Below are positions 5,312 through 10,977 of a DNA stretch of 14,226 nt, one piece after another. Numbering within the stretch: the first letter of the stretch is position 1; every line of letters starts with the position of its first letter. The notes below the pieces were generated by a model. It was given only the letters and a program-made list of their open reading frames with translations, searched no databases and was not told the DNA's origin. Made by a program: the position numbers and the translations under genes. This DNA is from JBBSBR01 sp038251135 (GTDB lineage Bacteria; Patescibacteriota; Saccharimonadia; UBA4664). The stretch covers positions 1 through 14,226 of the forward strand of contig JBBSBR010000021.1 in the NCBI GenBank assembly GCA_038251135.1. The letters run 5' to 3'.

Positions 5312-5914
5312 ATGAGCGACCTCGTTCGAAACGGTGATCGCGACGGACTTACGCGTCTGCGCAATCACATAATTCTGGATTACGACAAGCTGAATACTCT
5401 AGCCGACGGTTTGCGGGTAACCGGGCTGCGGCTCGGGGCTACGATCGGTTCATTCGATATGTTGCACGCCGGGCATTCCCGCTATTTGATGGCGGCCAAG
5501 GCCCAGTGTGACATCCTTTTTGTGGCTGCTGACAGCGATTCGGCTATTAAGATCTACAAGAAGGACGAGAACCGACCGGTAGTACCCGAAGACGAGCGTC
5601 TCGAGATGCTGCTTCACACGGGTTACGTAGACTATGCCACGTTGATCTCGGACGTCGATAGCACCGGCCGGTGGCAGTACGGATTTTTGGATGCTGTTCG
5701 TCCCGATGTCTTCGTAACGTCGATCGGAAGTTACCCAGATGAACAACTGGCTGATATTCGGCTTCGCTGCGAGGACGTCGTGGAGCTTCCTCGGCAGGCT
5801 GAAACATCGACGTCGGAGAAGGTACGTCAGCTTATGATGATCCAGAACCGTGGGTTCGCGGCCCAACTACGTGCAATCGCTGACAGTTACGAGGGTAGTG
5901 AGAACATTGGGTGA
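5312..5914 (+). CDS. HxGH cytidylyltransferase-family nucleotidyltransferase
   Basis: 200 residues from ATG 5312, supported by AAGGG (5300-5304) 7 nt upstream; an in-frame ATG at 5285 has no RBS. The core begins with GATIGSFDMLHAGHSRYLMAA (HAGH at residues 52-55), continues with DILFVAADSD and NRPVVPEDERLEMLL, and ends with the second family motif as TSTSEKVR (165-172), a variant of ISSTxxR. These are the nucleotide-binding motifs of the RfaE/TagD/FAD-synthase superfamily, which join NTPs to phosphorylated sugars, alcohols or vitamins with release of pyrophosphate. The substrate is unknown. An N-terminal helix-rich extension of about 40 residues precedes the Rossmann core. It is followed after 7 nt by the deaminase fusion gene, and the downstream RBS overlaps this gene's stop, so the two are coupled. 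Confidence 0.85.
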   Translation: MSDLVRNGDRDGLTRLRNHIILDYDKLNTLADGLRVTGLRLGATIGSFDMLHAGHSRYLMAAKAQCDILFVAADSDSAIKIYKKDENRPVVPEDERLEMLLHTGYVDYATLISDVDSTGRWQYGFLDAVRPDVFVTSIGSYPDEQLADIRLRCEDVVELPRQAETSTSEKVRQLMMIQNRGFAAQLRAIADSYEGSENIG

Positions 5915-5921
5915 CGTCCTG

Positions 5922-6743
5922 ATGCTCTATGTACCAGTACTGCACGCGGGTTATTTGAGGCTTTTCGCTAAGTGGCAGTCTACGATCACCGAGCTCTATC
6001 TTCCGAACGATAAGCTCATCAAGGAACTTGTCTTTTTGGAGCCTGAGGTTCGGGCTATAGCGCCACAGACCATGGTAGACATCATCCGTGCGTCGAAACT
6101 TATGCCCGTGGCGCATATACAGCTAATGAACCCGGAGCACATGCCTAATCTCAAGGGGAAGCGAATAATCACGGTGGACGAGGGCTTCTCTCGTCGTCTC
6201 GTTCAAGCTTACTATCCGGATAATGCGGTCGAATACGACTCGATCTTCCTGCGCTGGGATGAAGCCAGTGTCATCAAGACTGAGCCGGCCGGTTTCGATC
6301 GTGTTTCAACCGATGAGATCGATCGCGCATACATGGTACAGGCGGTCGCTCAGGCTGAACTCTCCGGTGATTGGTGGCGGCAGGTTGGCGGCGTACTGGT
6401 GCGTGACGGTGATGTTATACTCACATCACACAACCGACATGTCCCCAGTCAGCTATCGCCATATGCCGAAGGTGATCCACGTGACTTTGTAGCGGCTGGA
6501 ACCAATCCGGAGCTGGCCACCACGCTTCACTGCGAGCAGGTCATCTTCACCGAAGCGGCACGCCAAGGCATCGGCACAAGTGGCACCTCGCTCTATGTGA
6601 GCGTCTTCCCGTGCCCTATGTGCGCCAAGCAGATCGCCTATTCGGGGATCGAGAAAGTCTACTTCAGGACTGGGCACGCTTCACTGGACGGTCAGCGTAT
6701 CCTGAATGAGCGCGGAGTGGAGATCATTCTCGTTCCTGGGTAA
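5922..6743 (+). CDS. dCMP/cytidine-deaminase-family protein fused to a degenerate nucleotidyltransferase-like domain
   Basis: 273 residues from ATG 5922, chosen because GGGTGA (5909-5914, containing the upstream stop) is a fair RBS 7 nt away. C-terminal domain (about 145-273): VGGVLVRDGDVILTSHNRH, zinc/catalytic LHCEQVIFTEAA (H203, E205) and PCPMCAKQIAYSGIEKVYF (C231, C234), the HxE/PCxxC pattern of ComEB/dCMP deaminases that convert dCMP to dUMP. N-terminal domain (1 to about 140): MLYVPVLHAGYLRLFAKW resembles the HxGH motif of the preceding gene with the last His replaced by Tyr (HAGY, 8-11), and VSTDEIDR (128-135) resembles the second motif ISSTxxR. Deamination in the dTMP pathway fits the neighbouring thyA-folA. 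A tRNA or modified-base deaminase is an alternative. The motif CPMC and its spacing are intact, so activity is expected. Confidence 0.8.
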   Translation: MLYVPVLHAGYLRLFAKWQSTITELYLPNDKLIKELVFLEPEVRAIAPQTMVDIIRASKLMPVAHIQLMNPEHMPNLKGKRIITVDEGFSRRLVQAYYPDNAVEYDSIFLRWDEASVIKTEPAGFDRVSTDEIDRAYMVQAVAQAELSGDWWRQVGGVLVRDGDVILTSHNRHVPSQLSPYAEGDPRDFVAAGTNPELATTLHCEQVIFTEAARQGIGTSGTSLYVSVFPCPMCAKQIAYSGIEKVYFRTGHASLDGQRILNERGVEIILVPG

Positions 6744-6751
6744 AAATAATA

Positions 6752-6790
6752 GCGGTCGCTTGGTAGGAATATATCCTACCGAGCGACCGC
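6752..6790. terminator. bidirectional terminator between convergent operons
   Basis: A 17-bp stem with one G-U pair: GCGGTCGCTTGGTAGGA (6752-6768) with TCCTACCGAGCGACCGC (6774-6790), loop ATATA. T-rich flanks exist on both strands (TTTC after it on +; TATTATTTTTAC after it on -). It serves the deaminase unit (+) and the thyA-folA-HIT unit (-). Confidence 0.9.
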
Positions 6791-6799
6791 CTTTCATGT

Positions 6800-7240
6800 T
6801 TATCCAATAGGAAAGTAGACAGGGGTTGCCCGTCCGGTTTCGGGGTCGATAGCTGGAATGATGACGTGGAAGTGGAGGTGCCGGACGGTGGCGCCAGTGA
6901 ACTTGCTTTCACCGAAACGCAATGTGAGGCCACCGCCGCCGACGTCACCGGCGACAAGCTTTGCCAGCTCGAGAACCGCGTCCATGTCCACAGACGTCAG
7001 CTCGTTCAACCGTTCCTTATGGAGTCGACAGATGATGAGGAAATGCTCTTGGGCACCCGGGTAGTGCTCCCGAATAGCGGTCACGAACCAATCACCGATG
7101 GTCGTGATAATTGGGTTGGGGTGCCACCTGAAATTCTCCGGACAGAACGGGCAGACGCCAGCCGCAGCGATTTCATCGAGTTGGTCAGCGTACTCCTTCG
7201 TCCGAGCATTTGCATTATCGACGAATGAATCGTCAGGCAT
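6800..7240 (-). CDS. HIT-family nucleotide hydrolase/transferase
   Basis: 146 residues from the ATG at 7240, chosen because AGGGGGA (7254-7248) lies 7 nt upstream; a longer in-frame ORF start would bury folA's end. The histidine triad HLHFHVIIP (H121, H123, H125) is intact. A CPFC pair (C30, C33) near the N-terminus may help bind zinc, as in some HIT proteins. The middle part (NPIITTIGDWFVTAI, YPGAQEHFLIICRLHKERLNEL) follows the usual HIT layout. HIT enzymes hydrolyse or transfer nucleoside monophosphates from dinucleoside polyphosphates or phosphoramidates; the substrate here is not determinable. It is the last gene of a minus-strand operon, starting 4 nt after the folA stop, whose TGA lies within its leader. 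Confidence 0.85.
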   Translation of the reverse strand: MPDDSFVDNANARTKEYADQLDEIAAAGVCPFCPENFRWHPNPIITTIGDWFVTAIREHYPGAQEHFLIICRLHKERLNELTSVDMDAVLELAKLVAGDVGGGGLTLRFGESKFTGATVRHLHFHVIIPAIDPETGRATPVYFPIG

Positions 7241-7244
7241 CGGA

Positions 7245-7739
7245 TCATCCCCCTTTACGCTGAAGCGTGTTGAAGTGCGTTGCGTAGGCATTGTTTGCGT
7301 CCCTGCCGTGATACGTTGTCTCGATGATCTCCCATTCATTCATGTCGAGACTAGGAAACCACGTATCAATTTCCGTGAAAACTCCATCTACGATTGTCTC
7401 GTAAATTCTCGAAATCATCGGCAGAGCTTCCAGATAGACTTGGGCACCGCCGATCACAAACGCGGCTTCGCCCTCTCCGACTAGCATGAAGGCCGCTGAC
7501 AGAGAGTTTAAAACAACCACGCCCGGTATACTGAGTGGCTGTCGGCTAAGGACGATATTGAGACGATTGGGCAAAGGTCGACCTATCGACCGATACGTAC
7601 TGTGTCCCATAATAACCGTACCACCGGTAGTGAGCGTCTTGAAGCGCTCGAGATCGGCTTTGAGCTGCCGACCCCATGGCATGTCGCCATTACGACCAAT
7701 GGCCCCGCCGAGATCACGAGCCACAATTATAGCCGTCAT
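7245..7739 (-). CDS. folA: dihydrofolate reductase
   Basis: 164 residues, normal size. Characteristic segments: MTAIIVARDLGGAIGRNGDMPWGRQLKADLERFKTLTTG (Met20-type loop GRNGDMPW and the catalytic acid in KADLERFK), TVIMGHSTYRSIGRPLPNRLNIVLSR (NADPH-binding, MGRxTxxSIGRPLPxRxN-like), and FVIGGAQVYLEALP. The enzyme reduces dihydrofolate to tetrahydrofolate with NADPH, regenerating the cofactor that thymidylate synthase oxidises. It overlaps the upstream thyA stop by 4 nt (ATGA) and is followed by the HIT gene 4 nt later, so all three are translated from one message. The residue before the first Thr in the usual G-R-x-T motif is His-Ser (MGHSTYRSI), a slight variant. Confidence 0.93.
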   Translation of the reverse strand: MTAIIVARDLGGAIGRNGDMPWGRQLKADLERFKTLTTGGTVIMGHSTYRSIGRPLPNRLNIVLSRQPLSIPGVVVLNSLSAAFMLVGEGEAAFVIGGAQVYLEALPMISRIYETIVDGVFTEIDTWFPSLDMNEWEIIETTYHGRDANNAYATHFNTLQRKGG

Positions 7740-8674
7740 GTTGCTACCGGCACTTCAAGCCTAGGATGCGACTGGTAGCCTTCGATGGCGAAATCGGCCA
7801 AAGTAAAGGCGAAGATGTCCGTCACCTCAGGATTGATTGAGATGGTGGGATAGGGAAGAGGCTTGCGCTCAAGGAGCGTGCGCATGTCCTCCACCTGATT
7901 TTCGTAGAGATGGGCATCCGAAATGGTGTGGTGGAAAACCCCGGGTTTGAGACTTGTTACCTGCGCCAGCATACGGATCAGGAGTGCGTAACTTGCAACA
8001 TTGAATGGTATGCCGACCGGTACGTCACCAGAGCGCTGGATCATATGAAGATTCAGACGGTCACCCCAGATCGAGCAAAAGAACAGTCCATGGCAGGTTG
8101 TTACGAAGCAGTCCTCCATGTCGATAGGGTCGTAAGCTGTCACGTAGAGACGCTTGGAGTTAGGAGTTTCGCGGATGCGCTGGACAAGTCTGGCGATCTG
8201 GTCGAGACCCTGAGTGCCGTCGCCTCCGGTGAGTCGACGCATGATAGACGCCAATGCACCGCGAACCGGGGCAAACGAACCGTCCGGTTTATCCATGCGG
8301 GCGCCCCAATGGCGCCATTGCTTGCCATAGATTGGTCCAAGCTGTCCCGGCGACCAGCCCATAGCTTGGTTCGTTTCGGCAGTATCCCAAGGATCCCAGA
8401 AGTGAGCTCCGAGTGAGTGAAGATCACGATTATCGGTGGATCCCGACAGGAACCAGAGAAGCTCAGCGGCCACGGGCTTGAAGCCGGTATGACGCAGAGT
8501 CATGAGAGGGAAGTAGCCTTCACTCAGGTCAAACTTCATGTTGCAGTTGTTAAGCGAAAAGGTTCCGGGAGGTTTTGGTTGTTCAGGTAGGGGCTGGTGC
8601 GGACTGGGTCGGTAGAAGCCCTTGTCAATGATTCGTTCGATCAAATCAAGGTACTGCTGCTCAGGATGCGTCAT
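7736..8674 (-). CDS. thyA: thymidylate synthase (ThyA type) with altered N-terminal phosphate loop
   Basis: 312 residues from ATG 8674, chosen for TAGGAG 6 nt upstream (complement of 8681-8686). The frame is open for 50 further codons upstream, without a good RBS. It makes dTMP from dUMP using methylene-tetrahydrofolate. Conserved: ELLWFLSGSTD (catalytic Glu), YGKQWRHW, catalytic Cys in TTCHGLF, QRSGDVPVGIPFNVASYALL (dUMP-binding Asn kept, arguing for dUMP over dCMP), DAHLYENQ and a C-terminal APVAV-like VPVAT. Odd: the usual DRTGTGT near the N-terminus, with the phosphate-binding Arg, is replaced by QPKPPGT, and the RR of the other phosphate site is KR. A low-conservation insertion (about residues 145-180) makes it Lactobacillus-type in length. 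It is first gene of thyA-folA-HIT, overlapping folA by 4 nt. Confidence 0.92.
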   Translation of the reverse strand: MTHPEQQYLDLIERIIDKGFYRPSPHQPLPEQPKPPGTFSLNNCNMKFDLSEGYFPLMTLRHTGFKPVAAELLWFLSGSTDNRDLHSLGAHFWDPWDTAETNQAMGWSPGQLGPIYGKQWRHWGARMDKPDGSFAPVRGALASIMRRLTGGDGTQGLDQIARLVQRIRETPNSKRLYVTAYDPIDMEDCFVTTCHGLFFCSIWGDRLNLHMIQRSGDVPVGIPFNVASYALLIRMLAQVTSLKPGVFHHTISDAHLYENQVEDMRTLLERKPLPYPTISINPEVTDIFAFTLADFAIEGYQSHPRLEVPVAT

Positions 8675-8757
8675 ATAAACTCCTAGTCGGAGATAGTACA
8701 GAGGCTTGAGAGCTCGTCGCGCCATGTTACCACGAATATGACCTAACGTACAGATAC

Positions 8758-8766
8758 GTTGTACCA
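8758..8766 (-). promoter_or_regulatory. extended -10 box TGGTACAAC for thyA-folA-HIT
   Basis: On the minus strand TGG (8766-8764) then TACAAC (8763-8758), about 84 nt before the thyA ATG. A weak GCAACA lies 17 nt upstream of it. Same TGnTACAAY format as four boxes elsewhere in the island. Confidence 0.5.
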
Positions 8767-8815
8767 CTTTGGCTAAGAGATGTTGCTCTTCGGGGTGGAA
8801 TGGGGTCAGGGAAGG

Positions 8816-8844
8816 TTGACTCATAGGTTCGAATCTGGTAATCT
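8816..8844 (+). promoter_or_regulatory. rplJ-rplL promoter
   Basis: TTGACT (8816-8821), a 17-nt spacer ending in TGG, then TAATCT (8839-8844): a full -35 plus extended -10. The predicted start (about 8851) is exactly where the L10 leader begins. One of the best promoters in the window. Confidence 0.8.
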
Positions 8845-8850
8845 TAACTA

Positions 8851-8958
8851 GTTCACCGAAGACCGTAGCCGCCCTAACAGGCTTAATCTGCTACCGAGGC
8901 GATTCAAACACATAATGTGTGCGAAGCTTTCGTCTCTGGTTGAACGCCAGAGTTTTTT
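8851..8958 (+). promoter_or_regulatory. L10 (rplJ) leader with transcription attenuator
   Basis: The sequence around CACCGAAGACCGTAGCC (8854-8870) and GGCTTAATCTGCTACCGAGG (8880-8899) resembles the bacterial L10-leader consensus, with stem GTAGC (8865-8869)/GCTAC (8890-8894). Downstream is a terminator hairpin. GGCGATTCAA (8898-8907) can pair with TTGAACGCC (8940-8948), one A bulged, which would break that terminator. TCACC (8853-8857) can instead pair with GGCGA (8898-8902), with one mismatch, closing the L10 site. That gives a plausible switch: L10(L12) bound means termination, unbound means readthrough. Confidence 0.75.
8934..8958 (+). terminator. attenuator terminator within the rplJ leader
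   Basis: CTCTGGT (8934-8940) with GCCAGAG (8946-8952), loop TGAAC, then six Ts (8953-8958), only 17 nt before the rplJ ATG. Its 3' half and loop overlap the proposed antiterminator partner. Position between promoter and gene indicates a regulatory rather than end-of-operon terminator. Confidence 0.8.
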
Positions 8959-8975
8959 AATATCGGAGTGTATGT

Positions 8976-9506
8976 ATGGCTATCACTCGTACCGCCAAGG
9001 AGCAAGAAGTTGAGAAACTCAGCGGCGAGCTTGGGCGAATCAAGTTAGCCGTCATGACCGACTATCGAGGTCTGACCGTGCCCGAGGTTGAAGAGCTCCG
9101 CGCGACTCTGCGAAGTGAAGGGATGACGTACCGCGTCACCAAAAACACTTTGCTCCGTCTGGCGGCTGCCCAAAACCCCGCTCTAGCTCAGATCGATCCC
9201 GCCGCTTTCAGCGGCCCAATGGCTTTGGCTCTTGGATTCGATGACGAAGTGGCACCCGCCCGCGTTATCTTCCAGTATGCCAAGGAGCATTCGGCTCTTG
9301 AAGTAGTAGGAGCGATCACCGGCGACGGTCAGATTCTCACCGCCGCGCAAGTCAAGGCACTTGCAACTCTGCCAACCCGCGAGCAACTGCTCGGTATGGT
9401 TGTTGGTACGATTGCTGCGCCGCTTACCGGATTCGTTGGTGTCATGGCCGGCAATGTTCGATCAATTATTAATGTCTTGAACGCTTTATCAGAAGCGAAG
9501 GCATAA
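8976..9506 (+). CDS. rplJ: 50S ribosomal protein L10 (uL10)
   Basis: 176 residues. Family features: N-terminal KEQEVEKLSGELGRIKLAVMTDYRGLTVPEVEELRATLRSEGMTYRVTKNTLLRLA (the rRNA-binding domain with the RxLT...LR and VxKNTL motifs), central FSGPMALALGFDDEVAPARVIFQYAKEH, and a C-terminal helix (NVRSIINVLNALSEAKA) that anchors L12 dimers. L10 is the base of the ribosomal stalk and, as L10(L12), represses its own leader. GGAG (8965-8968) lies 7 nt before the ATG. rplL follows 11 nt after its stop. Confidence 0.97.
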   Translation: MAITRTAKEQEVEKLSGELGRIKLAVMTDYRGLTVPEVEELRATLRSEGMTYRVTKNTLLRLAAAQNPALAQIDPAAFSGPMALALGFDDEVAPARVIFQYAKEHSALEVVGAITGDGQILTAAQVKALATLPTREQLLGMVVGTIAAPLTGFVGVMAGNVRSIINVLNALSEAKA

Positions 9507-9517
9507 GGAGTCTTAAG

Positions 9518-9937
9518 ATGTCAGAAGAAGTCAAAGAGGCGACCGAGAAGGTTGCGATCCCAGAGAAGTTTGCCAAGCTCGTTGATCAGATCGACAAGCT
9601 CAGCGTTTTAGAGCTCTCCGAGCTCGTTAAGGTACTTGAAGACCACTACGGCGTCTCGGCTGCCGCCCCTATGGCGATGGCTGCCGCTCCGGCTGCCGGT
9701 GACGGTGCAGATGCTGCCGAAGAGAAGACGAGCTTTACCGTCGTACTGGCAGCTGCCGGCGACCAGAAGATCAACGTCATCAAGGCTGTTCGTGAGCTCA
9801 CTGGTCTCGGCCTGGCCGAGTCCAAGGGGCTGGTCGACAGTGCTCCCAAGCCTGTTAAGGAGAATGTTCCCAAGGCTGAAGCCGATGAGGCTAAGGCCGC
9901 CCTTGAAGCAGCCGGTGCAACTGTCGAACTACAGTAA
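9518..9937 (+). CDS. rplL: 50S ribosomal protein L7/L12 (bL12)
   Basis: 139 residues, slightly longer than the typical 120-128 because of a short N-terminal extension (SEEVKEATEKVAIPEKFAK). The dimerising N-domain has LVDQIDKLSVLELSELVKVLEDHYGV, then an Ala/Pro/Gly hinge (AAAPMAMAAAPAAGDGADAAEE), then the globular C-domain with KTSFTVVLAAAGDQKINVIKAVRELTGLGLAESKGLVDSAPKPVKENVPKAEADEAKAALEAAGATVELQ. It recruits and stimulates translational GTPases. An AAGGAG RBS spans the rplJ stop. The unit ends with the terminator at 10073-10093 after a 135-nt untranslated tail. Confidence 0.97.
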   Translation: MSEEVKEATEKVAIPEKFAKLVDQIDKLSVLELSELVKVLEDHYGVSAAAPMAMAAAPAAGDGADAAEEKTSFTVVLAAAGDQKINVIKAVRELTGLGLAESKGLVDSAPKPVKENVPKAEADEAKAALEAAGATVELQ

Positions 9938-10072
9938 TCGAGTCGCATTAGACGCGCGTTAGCTTCGTTGTCGGTTCCGGTGCGCACTCAACGTGGGTTA
10001 ACTGCGTCTCGCGCTCCTCACCGCCGCCTTGTTACCGCATCGTCTGCCGCATCTCGAATGCAGGAACAAATT

Positions 10073-10093
10073 GGACCCGAAAGGGTCCTTTTT
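10073..10093 (+). terminator. rplJ-rplL intrinsic terminator
   Basis: GGACCC (10073-10078), GAAA tetraloop, GGGTCC (10083-10088), then five Ts (10089-10093). A compact stem with a stabilising GNRA loop. Confidence 0.92.
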
Positions 10094-10104
10094 GGTGTCT
10101 GGGC

Positions 10105-10180
10105 GTCATTCCGGACTGAATCTGGAGTCTTTCCGTCATGCATACAATACAAATCGATCCTGAATCAAGTTCAGGATGAC
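10105..10180. repeat. 76-bp imperfect palindromic intergenic repeat
   Basis: GTCATTCCGGACTGAATCTGG (from 10105) is an imperfect inverted copy of the right end, which reads in reverse complement GTCATCCTGAACTTGATTCAGG (to 10180), with one 1-nt gap. GTCAT/ATGAC ends are perfect. It shares the GTCATCC... end with the 875-936 repeat but differs inside. It lies between the rplJL terminator and the next promoter. Confidence 0.7.
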
Positions 10181-10226
10181 AAAAGCACTTTTGACCGTAA
10201 ACCCGATAGGGAAGTGAATAATCCCT

Positions 10227-10255
10227 TTGACACGGGAGGCGTAACATAGTATTAA
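10227..10255 (+). promoter_or_regulatory. promoter for the gene at 10296
   Basis: TTGACA (10227-10232), 17-nt spacer, TATTAA (10250-10255). The perfect -35 and optimal spacer suggest strong expression of a gene of unknown function. Confidence 0.75.
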
Positions 10256-10295
10256 TAGAGCCAGTCTGGTTATACCAAAACCAAAGGAAATTGTG

Positions 10296-10814
10296 GTGGC
10301 AGAAATTACCGATAAACAGCTGAAGACGCTGAAAAAACTCATTGAGACAGCCGAGACCAACTTAGCTGGAGCCAAAGAACTTCTTACCAGCCTCGTCGGC
10401 TCCGACGAGACGGTATCTCCCGGCACGCCCAGCGTCTCCGGCGACGAGAGCGGCAAAATCATTGAGGGTGCATTTGACGGTCAGCATATGATCGGCCCCG
10501 ACGGCAAGACCTACCCTGTGCCGGCCAACTACGCTTCGAAGAGCAAGCTCGTCCAGGGCGACCAGTTGAAGCTGATTATCGGTGATGACGGCGCATTTAT
10601 TTATAAGCAAATCGGTCCCGTGGAACGCAAGAAGTTGATTGGTACGCTCAATCTCAAGGATGGTGCCTATTTCGTGGAAGCCCGTGGCAAGGAATATCAC
10701 GTACTTTTTGCGAGCGTAACCTACTTTAAGGCTCAGCCCGGTGATCAGGTAACCATGGTAATCCCGGAGGCTGGGGACGCCGATTGGGCCGCTATCGAAG
10801 CCGTTATCGGTTAA
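10296..10814 (+). CDS. uncharacterised protein, coiled-coil N-terminus plus conserved-looking domain
   Basis: 172 residues from GTG 10296 (AAAGGA at 10283-10288, 7 nt upstream; the preceding in-frame GTG at 10293 has 4-nt spacing and is less likely). Residues about 3-36 form an amphipathic helix (ITDKQLKTLKKLIETAETNLAGAKELLTSLVG), then a Ser/Gly/Pro linker, then a domain (about 55-172) with MIGPDGKTYPVPANYASKSKLVQGDQLKLIIGDDGAFIYKQI and YFKAQPGDQVTMVIP, ending in an acidic WAAIEAVIG. I believe proteins with an NYASKSKLV.GD core recur in CPR genomes, but have no firm memory of a function. The small beta-rich domain could be an OB/KOW-like RNA or ribosome-binding module; that is speculation. 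It has its own promoter and terminator between rplJL and dnaX. Confidence 0.8.
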   Translation: MAEITDKQLKTLKKLIETAETNLAGAKELLTSLVGSDETVSPGTPSVSGDESGKIIEGAFDGQHMIGPDGKTYPVPANYASKSKLVQGDQLKLIIGDDGAFIYKQIGPVERKKLIGTLNLKDGAYFVEARGKEYHVLFASVTYFKAQPGDQVTMVIPEAGDADWAAIEAVIG

Positions 10815-10839
10815 GCGACCACTATAGAATCTGTACCAA

Positions 10840-10862
10840 GAGGGGCATACGCCTCTCTTTTT
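10840..10862 (+). terminator. intrinsic terminator of the 10296-10814 gene
   Basis: GAGGGGC (10840-10846), loop ATAC, GCCTCTC (10851-10857) with one G-U pair, then five Ts (10858-10862). Confidence 0.88.
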
Positions 10863-10898
10863 GTGTATACGGTATACGAGGCGGTACTCCCTGTAGCA

Positions 10899-10952
10899 TG
10901 GTAATAACTGGTCGGTTTTCCACTGTTGGAGAGTGCCGAAATCAGATATAAT
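10899..10952 (+). promoter_or_regulatory. candidate dnaX-dnaB promoters
   Basis: TATAAT (10947-10952) has a weak TTGGAG at 15-nt spacing and lies 26 nt before the GTG start. A second candidate is the extended -10 TGGTAATAA (10899-10907). Just upstream, GTATAC is repeated at 10865-10870 and 10872-10877, a possible small operator. None is decisive. Confidence 0.45.
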
Positions 10953-10977
10953 CAGGGTTACGTAAAGGTGGTGTTGT

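Larger units (their letters stand above)
9938..10292 (+). other. 355-nt gene-free stretch after rplL
   Basis: No convincing coding region. 9938-10072 is the long rplL 3' tail with no recognised element. It is followed by the rplJL terminator (10073-10093), a palindromic repeat (10105-10180), and the promoter of the next gene (10227-10255). Short ORFs here overlap the repeat and show no family resemblance. Confidence 0.7.

Noticed and set aside
8675..8824. 50-codon in-frame extension of thyA upstream of the chosen ATG
   Set aside because: The ATG at 8674 has TAGGAG at ideal distance and gives normal ThyA length; the upstream ATG lies inside the rplJ promoter, has no RBS, and the likely thyA promoter box lies within this stretch.
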